In this document: one piece after another, positions 16,944 through 25,437 of the stretch
Layout: each line of letters opens with the position of its first letter
Position numbering within the stretch: position 1 is the first letter of the stretch
Assembly: GCA_019420505.1 (NCBI GenBank)
Contig: JAHZHC010000002.1
Span: 1 to 64,000, forward strand
Reading direction: 5' to 3'
DNA from: Ruminococcus sp.
GTDB taxonomy: Bacteria; Bacillota; Clostridia; Oscillospirales; Ruminococcaceae
Length of the DNA: 64,000 bases
Notes under the pieces: model-generated
Told to the model about the DNA's origin: nothing
What the model saw: only the letters and a program-made list of their open reading frames with translations
Databases searched by the model: none
Translations under genes and position numbers: made by a program

Positions 16944-17277
16944 ATTTTTTATCTTCCTGCAAATCTAAAAGTGTTTTAATTCTTTCAATGACCCTAATTT
17001 TATTTTGTTCGGTTAACAAATGATACAAAGAATATAACTCAAATTCTTCAGATTTTTTATCTTTAATATACTTTTGCCTGTCAAGTATATAATCTACACT
17101 TACATTACAACAATTTGCAACATCAATTATATAATTTATCGGAGCCTTTATTTCACCTTTCTCATATCGACTTATCTCTTGCTGAGAAATTCCAATTTGT
17201 CTTGCCAACTCAGACTGTGTCATTGTTTGTTTTCTGACTTTAACTAAATTGGGATACAAATATAAATTATTATTCAC
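16942..17277 (-). CDS. XRE family transcriptional regulator
   Basis: About 111 aa. The helix-turn-helix is clear: MTQSELARQIGISQQEISRYEKGEIKAP, then NCCNVSVDYILDR, followed by a short helical C-terminus. A GTG start at 17277 (reading MNNNLYLYPNLV) is chosen because GGGGGT lies 6 bp upstream; the longer frame to 17337 runs through its own promoter. It is divergent from the membrane protein at 17410, and the palindrome ATTTGTACAACAAAT in the shared region is a likely operator. Probably an autorepressor or local regulator. Confidence 0.82.
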   Translation of the reverse strand: MNNNLYLYPNLVKVRKQTMTQSELARQIGISQQEISRYEKGEIKAPINYIIDVANCCNVSVDYILDRQKYIKDKKSEEFELYSLYHLLTEQNKIRVIERIKTLLDLQEDKK

Positions 17278-17330
17278 AATAAACCCCCACAGATTTGGTT
17301 GTGTTTTTATTATACAGCACATTTGTAGTA

Positions 17331-17377
17331 TTGACAAACAACATTATTGATGTTATAATGTCATTTGTACAACAAAT
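17331..17377 (+). promoter_or_regulatory. Divergent promoter region with palindromic operator candidate
   Basis: Plus strand TTGACA, 17 nt, TATAAT (17331-17359), then ATTTGTACAACAAAT (17363-17377) at the transcription start. The opposite strand has TTGTCA, 17 nt, TATAAT for the XRE gene. ATTTGTA-like half sites recur near 17322 and 17378. Confidence 0.65.
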
Positions 17378-17409
17378 ATGTAGTAAAAATACAATTGGAA
17401 GTGGAATAT

Positions 17410-18906
17410 ATGAATAATAAAATAAAAATAGCACCTTATTTAAAAGATAATAAAAATTATTTTTTAATTACTTTATGTTTTTTATTTATATCGGCATTTA
17501 TTTTTAGCATAATTCCCATATTATATTCGTCATTTTATGCACATCCTTTATATGATGATTTTGCATTTTCAAAAAAAGTTCATTACACTATTTTAAACAA
17601 CGGAAATATTTTTGATGTAATTTATGCAAGCATTTCACAGGTCAAAGAAACATATTTAAATTGGCAGGGTACATTTTCCGCAATTTTTTTATTCACTTTA
17701 CAGCCTGCTGTTTTTTCAGAAAATTTATATTTTTTAACTACTTTTATTTTAGTATTTTCTCTTTCAATTTCTACATATTTTTTCTTGGATACCATTATAG
17801 TTAAGTGGTTAGATTCAAAAAGAATATACAGTTTAATAATAACAAGTTTTACTCTCATTTGTCAGATTCAGTTTGTCGTAGACAAAACAGAAGCCTTTTT
17901 TTGGTTTAATGGTGCAATTTATTATACCTTTTTTTATTCTTTATCATTAACTTTGTTTGCATTGATAACAAGAATTTATCTTTCTGATAAAATAAGTCGC
18001 AAAATAATATTATGTATAACCGCATCTTTTCTTGCCGTAATTATCGGCGGAGGAAACTACACAACAGCGTTGACCACGTGTATATTATTAATATTAACAA
18101 TAATAGCAATAATAAAAAGTAAAGATAGACACAAACAACTTTATTTTATAATATTAGGATTTTTAATAGTATCTTTCATTATAAACGCAGCTGCCCCCGG
18201 TAATTCAGTAAGGGCAGAGGGATGTAATGGTATGCCTGCTATAAAAGCTATAATTATGTCAATTCTGTATAGCGGAGCTTTTATTGGTGAGTGGACGCAT
18301 TTACCCCAAATTGTATTTTCGGTATTTATAACACCTTTTTTATTCAATACAGCAAGAAATACCAATTATAAATTTAAACATCCTTTTATTGCTGTCATCA
18401 CTTCTTTCTTATGTTTTGCAACGCAATTCACTCCTACTTTGTTTGCAATGGGTTCCGTCGGTGCCGGACGTCAAAGAAATATTTATTACTATTCATATTA
18501 TCTACTTGTGATATTTAATATTTTTTATATTTGCGGGTGGTTTAGTCATAATATAAACTTTGAAAAAGTATTTTTTACCAAATACAAGCTATTATTTGTA
18601 GTTATTACCGGATTGTTTTTTACTATTGGATGCGTACAATACCGCAAAAATTTACCCACATCTTTAGACACGGCACTTGCTATAAGAAATGGTACCGTTC
18701 AGCAATATGATGAAGAATATAAAAAAGCAATTGAGCAGATAAAAAGCGGTAATTCCGAGATCGAGGAAATAAAAACAGCTCCTGCATTTTTAGGGAAGTT
18801 AGGTATAGAAAAAGATTCAGAGGACAAGAATTTCTGGGTAAATAAAGCTATATCCAGGTATTATCATGTAGATTACTTTTATCTAAAAAACACGGATTTT
18901 GACTGA
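17410..18906 (+). CDS. Polytopic membrane protein, DUF6056-like (glucosyltransferase-like fold)
   Basis: About 498 aa with roughly ten hydrophobic segments. An early extracytoplasmic motif YDDFAFSKKVHY and NWQGTFSAIFLF are typical of DUF6056-type proteins, which resemble GT-C glycosyltransferases with an acidic pair after the first helix. The C-terminal ~90 aa is soluble. The ATG at 17410 follows GGAAGTGGAATAT. The gene is clearly more AT-rich in codon use than its neighbours and carries its own divergent regulator, hinting at transfer. The substrate is unknown; cell-surface glycan modification is a guess from the fold. Confidence 0.6.
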   Translation: MNNKIKIAPYLKDNKNYFLITLCFLFISAFIFSIIPILYSSFYAHPLYDDFAFSKKVHYTILNNGNIFDVIYASISQVKETYLNWQGTFSAIFLFTLQPAVFSENLYFLTTFILVFSLSISTYFFLDTIIVKWLDSKRIYSLIITSFTLICQIQFVVDKTEAFFWFNGAIYYTFFYSLSLTLFALITRIYLSDKISRKIILCITASFLAVIIGGGNYTTALTTCILLILTIIAIIKSKDRHKQLYFIILGFLIVSFIINAAAPGNSVRAEGCNGMPAIKAIIMSILYSGAFIGEWTHLPQIVFSVFITPFLFNTARNTNYKFKHPFIAVITSFLCFATQFTPTLFAMGSVGAGRQRNIYYYSYYLLVIFNIFYICGWFSHNINFEKVFFTKYKLLFVVITGLFFTIGCVQYRKNLPTSLDTALAIRNGTVQQYDEEYKKAIEQIKSGNSEIEEIKTAPAFLGKLGIEKDSEDKNFWVNKAISRYYHVDYFYLKNTDFD

Positions 18907-18922
18907 CTTAAGGTTTATAATA

Positions 18923-18963
18923 AAAAGTAGAGAATGGTGTTTAATACACCATTCTCTACTTTT
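18923..18963. terminator. Bidirectional terminator (18-bp perfect stem)
   Basis: AAAAGTAGAGAATGGTGT pairs with its exact complement across TTAAT. It lies between the convergent membrane protein gene and pckG. Confidence 0.9.
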
Positions 18964-18990
18964 TATTTTTTTTATTATAAATCGAAATTT

Positions 18991-20796
18991 TTACTTATTA
19001 AGTCTTGCTTCAAGGTTATCAAGCTCCTTAACCAAAGCGTCAGGAATTCTTGCGCCATTTGCTGCAAGGTCTTCGTTATAGTATCTTCTCATTTCGGCAA
19101 TTTCTGCTTTCCAGAGATCCTTATCAACTGCAAGAAGCTTATCAAGAACTTCAGGTGTAACCTCGTCCTCAATACCTGTAAGATTGATATCCTCAGGCTT
19201 AGGAAGATATCCGATTGCAGTTTCATCAGCGTCAACTGTTCCCTCACATCTCTTGATGATCCAATCGAGAACTCTCATATTATCGCCGAAGCCCGGCCAC
19301 ATGAAGTTGCCGTCTTCGTCTTTCTTGAACCAGTTAACGTTGAAAATCTTAGGAGCTTTATCGCCAAGCTTTTCGCCCATTTCAAGCCAATGTGCCCAAT
19401 AGTCGCCTACGTTATATCCGATGAATGGTTTCATAGCCATTGGGTCATGACGGAGTACTCCTACTGCACCTGTTGCTGCGGCTGTTGTTTCAGATGAAAC
19501 AGCAGAACCGATATATGTTCCGTGAATCCAGTCAAATGCCTGATATACCAGCGGAGTTGTTTTTTCACGGCGTCCGCCGAAGATCATTGCAGAAATCGGA
19601 ACACCCTGCGGGTTATTGAACTCTGATGAGATACATGGGCAATTTTCAGCAGGGGCAGTAAATCTTGAGTTAGGATGAGCAAGCTTATTGCCTTCAGCGA
19701 TAAACTCAGGTCCGTTAACCTTCTCGCCTTTCCATTCTGTTGCATTAACAGGAGGATTCTTATCAAGACCTTCCCACCATGGAGTCATATTGTCATTGTT
19801 GATAGCAACGTTTGTAAAGATAGCATTCTTCTTTGTTGAAGCCAGAGCATTGAAGTTTGACTTAGCGTTTGTTCCGGGAGCTACACCGAAGAAGCCGTTT
19901 TCAGGGTTGATCGCATAAAGTCTGCCGTCCTCACCCTGTTTGAGCCAAGCGATATCGTCGCCGACTGTCCAGACCTTATATCCTGCTTCTGTATAGCATA
20001 CAGGAGGGATAAGCATAGCAAGGTTTGTTTTTCCGCATGCAGATGGGAAGGCAGCAGTTATATACTTAACATCGCCGTCAGGTTTTTCCACGCCGAGAAT
20101 AAGCATATGCTCAGCCATCCAGCCTTCGTTTTTACCCTGGAATGAAGCGATTCTCAGAGCAAAGCATTTTTTGCCGAGAAGGACATTTCCGCCGTAAGCA
20201 GAGTTAATTGACCAGATAGTATTATCCTCAGGAAAATGCACGATATATCTGTTTTCAGGGTCAACGTCAGCCTTAGAATGAAGCCCTCTTACGAAGTCGT
20301 TTGATGTATCGCCGAGGTTTTCAAAAGCCTTTGCGCCCATTCTTGTCATAATATCCATATTGAGTACAACATAGATGGAATCTGTAAGCTCAACACCCAC
20401 CTTAGCCAAAGGAGAACCGATAGGACCCATTGAATATGGGATAACATACATTGTTCTGCCTTTCATTACACCATCATACATAGGTGTAAGCTTAGCATAC
20501 ATTTCCTTAGGATCGCACCAGTTATTTGTAGGACCTGCGTCTTCCTTATTTTTAGAACAGATAAAAGTTCTATCCTCAACACGAGCAACGTCGTTCGGAA
20601 GAGTTCTGTGATAAAGACAACCTGGATATTCGTCCTGGTTCATTTCAATCATTTCACCTGTAGAAAGAGCTTCGTCACGAAGAGCCTGAATCTGTTCGTC
20701 AGAACCGTCAATCCACACTACGTTATCAGGTTTGGTAAGCGCAATCATTTCATCAACCCAAGCATTTACGTTAGGGTTTTTTGTAAGACTTGCCAT
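18991..20796 (-). CDS. pckG: Phosphoenolpyruvate carboxykinase (GTP)
   Basis: 601-aa GTP-dependent PEPCK that interconverts oxaloacetate and PEP. Hallmarks: GPIGSPLAKVGVELTDS, the P-loop FPSACGKTNLAM with the reactive Cys, FFGVAPGTNAKSNFNAL and the guanine-site stretch ISAMIFGGRREKTTPLV. In anaerobic gut Firmicutes it usually works in the carboxylating direction towards C4 acids. The ATG at 20796 (MASLTKNP) follows GAGAGGAG; the frame extends upstream only through the promoter. It is monocistronic with its own consensus promoter and terminator. Confidence 0.95.
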   Translation of the reverse strand: MASLTKNPNVNAWVDEMIALTKPDNVVWIDGSDEQIQALRDEALSTGEMIEMNQDEYPGCLYHRTLPNDVARVEDRTFICSKNKEDAGPTNNWCDPKEMYAKLTPMYDGVMKGRTMYVIPYSMGPIGSPLAKVGVELTDSIYVVLNMDIMTRMGAKAFENLGDTSNDFVRGLHSKADVDPENRYIVHFPEDNTIWSINSAYGGNVLLGKKCFALRIASFQGKNEGWMAEHMLILGVEKPDGDVKYITAAFPSACGKTNLAMLIPPVCYTEAGYKVWTVGDDIAWLKQGEDGRLYAINPENGFFGVAPGTNAKSNFNALASTKKNAIFTNVAINNDNMTPWWEGLDKNPPVNATEWKGEKVNGPEFIAEGNKLAHPNSRFTAPAENCPCISSEFNNPQGVPISAMIFGGRREKTTPLVYQAFDWIHGTYIGSAVSSETTAAATGAVGVLRHDPMAMKPFIGYNVGDYWAHWLEMGEKLGDKAPKIFNVNWFKKDEDGNFMWPGFGDNMRVLDWIIKRCEGTVDADETAIGYLPKPEDINLTGIEDEVTPEVLDKLLAVDKDLWKAEIAEMRRYYNEDLAANGARIPDALVKELDNLEARLNK

Positions 20797-20871
20797 AATA
20801 ATTTTACTCCTCTCAAAATAAAAAGTAATAATGTTTGAAAACTTGAAATTTTCAAATCTTCTACAAATAAC

Positions 20872-20900
20872 ATTATACCTCATCACTTATTATTTGTCAA
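20872..20900 (-). promoter_or_regulatory. Consensus promoter of pckG
   Basis: On the minus strand TTGACA, 17 nt, TATAAT, about 75 bp before the pckG ATG. Confidence 0.85.
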
Positions 20901-21346
20901 CTCCTGTTTTGTGAATTTTTTAACGTAATTTTGCAGGATTTCTTATGGGCAAATTCATATTTTAAATCTACTTGCAAAAAACAGTACGCATTCAAGCTAA
21001 AATTGAATATTAAAAGCTTTAATCCTGCATTAAAATTAATAAGAAAGCATTGTGAAAATAAGATGAAAGTTAGCATTAAAAAGCAGAAAAAAATTTAAAA
21101 CCTGCTATTTGCACAAATAAATCTCAGCATAAAATAAGTTATTGTGCAAATAGACGGCAAGCGATATTTCCCTTACATACGCAGTGAAATTTCATATAAT
21201 TATTATACAAAAACGCTTTTTACTTTACACTTCACTGTTATGAAATACAGCCAAAAAGCAATTGAATTCAGTTTAATTTTCTAAATTTGATTTATTGTAA
21301 TAATAGTAATATGATTAATATATCAAATAAATAAGGAGTGATAAAA
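20901..21346. other. Gene-free 450-bp interval with a 12-bp inverted repeat
   Basis: No ORF with a ribosome site is visible. CTATTTGCACAA (21105-21116) and TTGTGCAAATAG (21142-21153) form a perfect 12-bp inverted repeat around a 25-nt loop with no T run. The rest is AT-rich and featureless to the eye. The interval may hold an RNA, an operator, or only the leader of the next gene. Confidence 0.5.
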
Positions 21347-21877
21347 ATGACACAAACAGTTTCTTCAGGCAAAAAAATCAGGTACATAGTACTTACCGGT
21401 TTATTTGCAGCACTTATTTATCTTTTTACATCTATTTTTAAAATACCCACGGGTAATGGTTACACTCACGCAGGTGACGGACTTATTTTTCTTGCGGCCT
21501 CTGTTCTGCCCATGCCTTATGCAATGGCAGCAGGTGCGATAGGAGGAGCTTTAGCTGACGGACTTACCGGATTTTACATATGGATGCCGGCAACCATAAT
21601 AATTAAGGCTGTAACGGCTATGTTTTTCACAAGCAAAAAGGATACGATAATAAACGTCAGAAATCTTTCGGGTCTTATACCGTCTTTGATTTTATGTATT
21701 GTGGGATATGGTTTTTATGAGGGAACTATAATGGCCGGTAAGCTTTCTTGGCAGGCGATCGTTATTGCTTTTGCACAAACGCCGTTTTACTGCTTACAGA
21801 TTGCGGTAAGCTCGGTATTATACGTAATTTTAGGTATTTCCCTTGACAAACTGAAGCTGAAGAAAAAATACTTTTAG
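21347..21877 (+). CDS. ECF transporter S component, TIGR04002-like
   Basis: About 176-aa membrane protein with five to six helices. It has the S-component pattern of small vitamin-uptake proteins: a basic N-terminus, then TGLFAALIYLFTSIF, the substrate-side segment GNGYTHAGDGLIFLAA and AAGAIGGALADGLTGFYIWMPATI. It resembles TIGR04002 proteins; the ligand is unknown. It would need EcfA/EcfT components encoded elsewhere. The ATG at 21347 is 8 bp after AAGGAG; the upstream GTG at 21338 overlaps that site. Monocistronic with a downstream hairpin. Confidence 0.75.
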   Translation: MTQTVSSGKKIRYIVLTGLFAALIYLFTSIFKIPTGNGYTHAGDGLIFLAASVLPMPYAMAAGAIGGALADGLTGFYIWMPATIIIKAVTAMFFTSKKDTIINVRNLSGLIPSLILCIVGYGFYEGTIMAGKLSWQAIVIAFAQTPFYCLQIAVSSVLYVILGISLDKLKLKKKYF

Positions 21878-21911
21878 AATTAAAATTATAATTAAATTCC
21901 CGGCAGTTAAG

Positions 21912-21955
21912 AATAACCTCCTATTGTACTTATGAACAACAGGAGGTTATTTAGT
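21912..21955 (+). terminator. Terminator after the ECF S component gene
   Basis: AATAACCTCCT pairs with AGGAGGTTATT, followed by TTAGTTTATT. Confidence 0.75.
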
Positions 21956-21979
21956 TTATTGCACAGGAGCTTTTATAAT

Positions 21980-22168
21980 TTATTCCTCAACGGCAATAAC
22001 GGATACAGGGCAGCCTTCGACGCAGTCACGAACGGCATCTTCTTCTGAATTATCCGGTTGTTTCATAACATAAGACTTATCTTCCTCATTAAAATCAAAG
22101 ACATCGGGACACTCATTCACACAAAACCCGCAGCTTATACAGCCTTCCTGATCAACAGAAACTTTCAT
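21980..22168 (-). CDS. Small [4Fe-4S] ferredoxin
   Basis: 62 aa. A single cluster site: CISCGFCVNECP supplies the CxxCxxC part and the C-terminal CVEGCP the fourth Cys. The spacer is acidic (DVFDFNEEDKS), as in monocluster ferredoxins that carry low-potential electrons in the cytoplasm. The ATG at 22168 (MKVSVDQEG) follows AAAGGA; the longer frame to 22186 is unnecessary. It is divergent from the cotJ operon. A plausible partner of the hydrogenase or other ferredoxin enzymes, but no link is visible. Confidence 0.9.
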   Translation of the reverse strand: MKVSVDQEGCISCGFCVNECPDVFDFNEEDKSYVMKQPDNSEEDAVRDCVEGCPVSVIAVEE

Positions 22169-22255
22169 TTGAATTAATCCTTTCATATTAAACTCGGTAT
22201 AATTTTACCTATTTTATTATGCCCATTTTTACATTAAATAGTCACATTTTCTCAT

Positions 22256-22284
22256 TCACAATTCAGCAAAAACTGACATACAAT
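22256..22284 (+). promoter_or_regulatory. Sigma-E-like sporulation promoter of cotJABC
   Basis: CATACAAT (22277-22284) matches the sigma-E -10 consensus exactly, and TCACAAT (22256-22262) is a fair -35 with a 14-nt spacer. cotJ is sigma-E dependent in Bacillus subtilis, so motif and context agree. Confidence 0.7.
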
Positions 22285-22327
22285 AAAATGATGCGACACA
22301 ACAAATAATACAAAAGGAGAGATCACA

Positions 22328-22582
22328 ATGGACTTTTTTGAAAGCGGCGTTTTAGGTAAGATCTTTGACGCAGACAGTTCATCTATGCATAAAGACAGCC
22401 GCACTTGTCCTCAGCCGGAGGGGAAGTTCCCACCTGAGACTCCTATTGCTATGGCTTATGTACCATTTCAAAGCTGGGAAAAGCCATATGATATGGAGGC
22501 AGGATTATCAAGGGGCACAATTTTCCCATCGCTTGACAAACCATTTTTAGGCAAGGAGGCGGTTTGCTATGACAATGACTGA
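22328..22582 (+). CDS. cotJA: Spore coat-associated protein CotJA
   Basis: 84 aa. The conserved block TPIAMAYVPFQSWEKPYDMEAGLSRGTIFPSLDKPFLG is the CotJA family core; the first ~35 residues are less conserved. CotJA lies in the mother-cell coat with CotJC. It has a strong AGGAGAG site and is first in the three-gene operon, overlapping cotJB by 14 bp. Its presence is evidence that the organism sporulates or descends from spore formers. Confidence 0.88.
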   Translation: MDFFESGVLGKIFDADSSSMHKDSRTCPQPEGKFPPETPIAMAYVPFQSWEKPYDMEAGLSRGTIFPSLDKPFLGKEAVCYDND

Positions 22583-22829
22583 TAAACAGAGAGCTATGCG
22601 GAAGGTTCAGGCAACGGCATTTGCGTTAGTTGAAGCAAACCTTTATCTTGACAGTCATCCTACTTGTCCTAAGGGTTTGGAATACTTTGCTGAACACAAG
22701 AAGGCTCATGAAAAGGCAGTAAAAGAATACGAAGAGAAATACGGTCCGCTTACTGCCAGGGCTTCTGACAATCCAAGAAAGTGGGAATGGGTTGTTACAC
22801 CGTTTCCATGGGAAAGAGGTGAAAGCTAA
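22569..22829 (+). CDS. cotJB: Spore coat protein CotJB
   Basis: 86 aa. The family pattern is clear: AMRKVQATAFALVEANLYLDSHPTCPKGLEYF at the N-terminus and WEWVVTPFPWERG at the C-terminus. AAGGAGG precedes the ATG at 22569 within the end of cotJA. The stop overlaps the cotJC start (TAATG). It acts with CotJA and CotJC in the coat; the biochemical role is not known. Confidence 0.9.
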   Translation: MTMTDKQRAMRKVQATAFALVEANLYLDSHPTCPKGLEYFAEHKKAHEKAVKEYEEKYGPLTARASDNPRKWEWVVTPFPWERGES

Positions 22830-23428
22830 TGTGGCAATATGAAAAGAAACTTGAATATCCTGTAAACATTAAAAACCCCAACCCTGCTTTAGCAAAAGTA
22901 ATAATTTCCCAGCTGGGCGGTCCTGATGGCGAGCTCGGAGCTTCTATGAGATATTTAAATCAGCGTTACAGCGCACCATGCCGTGAAATTCAGGCGATAT
23001 TGACAGATATCGGAACTGAAGAACTTGCACACATGGAGATAGTGTCTGCTATACTTTATCAGCTTACAAGAAACCTCTCTATTAAAGAGATAAAAGAAAG
23101 CGGATTTGACACTTATTTTGTTGACCACACAACCGGAGTTTATCCGATTGCAGCTTCCGGTGTTCCCTTTACTGCGAGCATTTTCCAAAGCACAGGTGAT
23201 CCGCTTGCTGATTTGCATGAAGATTTGGCTGCGGAACAAAAAGCACGCTTAACTTATGATAATATTCTGCGACTGGCAGACGATCCTGATGTGCGTGATC
23301 CTATCAAATTCCTGAGAGAACGTGAAATTGTTCATTACCAGCGTTTCGGCGAAGGACTGAGAATGACTCAGGATATGCTTGATGCCAAAAACTTCTATGC
23401 TTTTAACCCAAGCTTTGATAAAAAATAA
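22829..23428 (+). CDS. cotJC: Spore coat protein CotJC (manganese catalase family)
   Basis: 199 aa with the four-helix manganese catalase fold. Glu and His metal-ligand candidates are seen in QAILTDIGTEELAHMEIV and in LHEDLAAEQKARLTYD and EREIVHYQRFGEGL. It probably gives peroxide protection in the spore coat. Translationally coupled to cotJB, and followed by a strong terminator. Confidence 0.92.
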   Translation: MWQYEKKLEYPVNIKNPNPALAKVIISQLGGPDGELGASMRYLNQRYSAPCREIQAILTDIGTEELAHMEIVSAILYQLTRNLSIKEIKESGFDTYFVDHTTGVYPIAASGVPFTASIFQSTGDPLADLHEDLAAEQKARLTYDNILRLADDPDVRDPIKFLREREIVHYQRFGEGLRMTQDMLDAKNFYAFNPSFDKK

Positions 23429-23452
23429 TAAAACATTAACATCTTTAAACTT

Positions 23453-23485
23453 AAAACCCGGAAAGATAATCTTTCCGGGTTTTTT
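23453..23485 (+). terminator. Terminator of cotJABC
   Basis: AAAACCCGGAAAG pairs with CTTTCCGGGTTTT across ATAAT, followed by a T run. Confidence 0.92.
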
Positions 23486-23501
23486 ATCGTTATACCCACA
23501 A

Positions 23502-23816
23502 TTAATCTGCTTCTTCGTCTAAAGCCTCAATTAAAAAGCTTACAGGACGAAAACCATCGTTACAGGATATCATGACAGATTTTTTATTTTTCATCCAACC
23601 GTCATAAAAATTTTCTCCGCCGTGAGATAAAGCCATAACGAATGCGGACATACTTTCCCATGCACTATCACACATTTTATCAGGTTTTTGCCAGCCATTA
23701 GCTATAAACACTTGCCCCTCTTTCATACTGCAGGCATGAGATATGGGATTTTCATACTTTTCTATTAAATCACTGTAACAAGCTGTTTTCATAACTGTAA
23801 TTCTGCATTTTTTCAT
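23502..23816 (-). CDS. TIGR04076 family protein
   Basis: 104 aa. The pattern MKKCRITVMKT, CSMKEGQVF, CDSAWESMSAFVMALSHGG and SCNDGFRPVSFLIEAL fits the TIGR04076 family, a small Cys-containing family of unknown function common in anaerobes. Conserved cysteines suggest a metal or redox role, which is inference. GGAGTAA precedes the ATG. It stands alone, convergent with cotJC. Confidence 0.8.
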   Translation of the reverse strand: MKKCRITVMKTACYSDLIEKYENPISHACSMKEGQVFIANGWQKPDKMCDSAWESMSAFVMALSHGGENFYDGWMKNKKSVMISCNDGFRPVSFLIEALDEEAD

Positions 23817-23929
23817 ATAGATACTTACTCCAAAGCAATAGTTTTTTAAACGTTATCATCAGGCGTCCATTGAGCGTAGAGGTACACCGAATTATCATTA
23901 ACAGAGGTTAAATATTCAAAATTTTATAC

Positions 23930-25297
23930 TTATATTTCGTTAAATGCGGTGTTGATTGACCTCACACCCACAATTTTCATTGAATATTTTGATATATCTA
24001 TTCCCTTCAAAGACTGGGCAGGCAGTATACATTTTTCAAAACCCATTCGCTGTGCTTCAGAAAGCCGCTGCTCTGCATGGGATATATTCCTTAGCTCTCC
24101 TCCCAAACCTATTTCTCCAAAGGCAATTGTTTTATCGCTGACTACCTTATCGGTCAGGCTGGAATAAAGCGCCATGGCTATGGACAAGTCTGCTGCCGGT
24201 TCATCCAGTTTAAAACCTCCAACTATATTTATATAGACATCAAGTCCGCCAAAGAAAAATCCTAACCGCTTTTCAAGCACTGCTATTATTATCGCCATAC
24301 GATTATAATCAAATCCTGTGCATGTACGCCTTGGTGCAGAAAAACCGCTTTTTGACACAAGCGCCTGAACCTCCGCCATTATAGGACGGCTTCCCTCCAT
24401 AATACAAGCCACACAACAACCCGAAACATCTGTCGGACGTCCTGACAACAACATCATTGACGGATTTTCAACCTCAACAAGACCTTTATTCGCCATTTCA
24501 AATACGCCTATTTCGTTTGTTGAACCAAAACGATTTTTTACGGCTCTTAATATTCTATATGAAAGATTGCGCTGCCCTTCGAAGTATAGAACACAATCCA
24601 CTATATGCTCCATTACCTTTGGCCCGGCAATAGCTCCGTCCTTATTTACATGACCTACGATAAACATAGGGATTTCCTCATTTTTAGCTGTACGCATAAA
24701 CATATTTGTACATTCTCTTACCTGAGAAATTGAACCCTGAGCTGAAGATATACCGCTGATATTCATAGTTTGAATAGAATCGATAATTACTATTTCAGGC
24801 TTTTCCTTTGCAATGACGCTGCAGATTGCTTCACAGTCGGTTTGGGCAAGAAGATATAAGTTTTCATTTTTAACACCGAGTCTTTCAGCACGAAGCTTTA
24901 TTTGTCTTACCGATTCTTCTCCCGAAACATAAAGAATTGTATGATCCTCTCCCATATGCTCACAAATTTGAAGAAGCAAGGTCGACTTACCTATACCCGG
25001 TTCACCGCCGAGCAAAACAAGAGAACCCTTTACAAGTCCGCCCCCAAGAACTCTGTCAAGCTCATTAAGACCAGTTGAATACCTGACCTCGTCAAAACTT
25101 GCGTCAACGGCGCTTATATTTAAAATAGAATCTGAAATATCCCTTATTGAAACGGAACTCCTTGACGCAGCTTTATGCGTTGTTGTCTGACACTCCTCAA
25201 AAGTATTCCATTCACCGCAGCCTGGGCATTTTCCATTCCATTTTGATGTTTCATAACCGCATTGGTTACACACATACACGCTTTTTACTTTTGCCAT
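23930..25297 (-). CDS. radA: DNA repair protein RadA
   Basis: 455 aa. Domains in order: a zinc finger CNQCGYETSKWNGKCPGCGEW (4-25), a RecA-like ATPase with Walker A GGEPGIGKSTLLLQI and Walker B IVIIDSIQT, the RadA-specific KNRFGSTNEIGVFEM, and a Lon-like C-terminal domain (VYINIVGGFKLDEPAADLSIAMAL). RadA is a branch-migration helicase acting with RecA in recombinational repair. GGAG precedes the ATG. In many Firmicutes it is next to clpC or disA; neither is present here. Confidence 0.95.
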   Translation of the reverse strand: MAKVKSVYVCNQCGYETSKWNGKCPGCGEWNTFEECQTTTHKAASRSSVSIRDISDSILNISAVDASFDEVRYSTGLNELDRVLGGGLVKGSLVLLGGEPGIGKSTLLLQICEHMGEDHTILYVSGEESVRQIKLRAERLGVKNENLYLLAQTDCEAICSVIAKEKPEIVIIDSIQTMNISGISSAQGSISQVRECTNMFMRTAKNEEIPMFIVGHVNKDGAIAGPKVMEHIVDCVLYFEGQRNLSYRILRAVKNRFGSTNEIGVFEMANKGLVEVENPSMMLLSGRPTDVSGCCVACIMEGSRPIMAEVQALVSKSGFSAPRRTCTGFDYNRMAIIIAVLEKRLGFFFGGLDVYINIVGGFKLDEPAADLSIAMALYSSLTDKVVSDKTIAFGEIGLGGELRNISHAEQRLSEAQRMGFEKCILPAQSLKGIDISKYSMKIVGVRSINTAFNEI

Positions 25298-25345
25298 ATC
25301 AAAACTCCGTTCATATTAAGACTACGTCTTTCTTTAAACAAAAAA

Positions 25346-25375
25346 CTCAGCGAACACAAATCAACGTTCGCTGAG
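25346..25375 (-). terminator. Terminator after the ABC transporter operon
   Basis: CTCAGCGAAC pairs with GTTCGCTGAG; on the minus strand a TTTTTG run follows. Confidence 0.85.
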
Positions 25376-25437
25376 ATTATTATATCATAACATATTATCA
25401 ATTGCAACGAAAAAACGCTTTAACGAAAATAAATCAA

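Noticed and set aside
17363..17377. Third small-peptide cassette near the XRE gene
   Set aside because: Promoters here diverge, they do not converge; there is no GGGTACTG or AACCGCC block and no short hydrophobic ORF.
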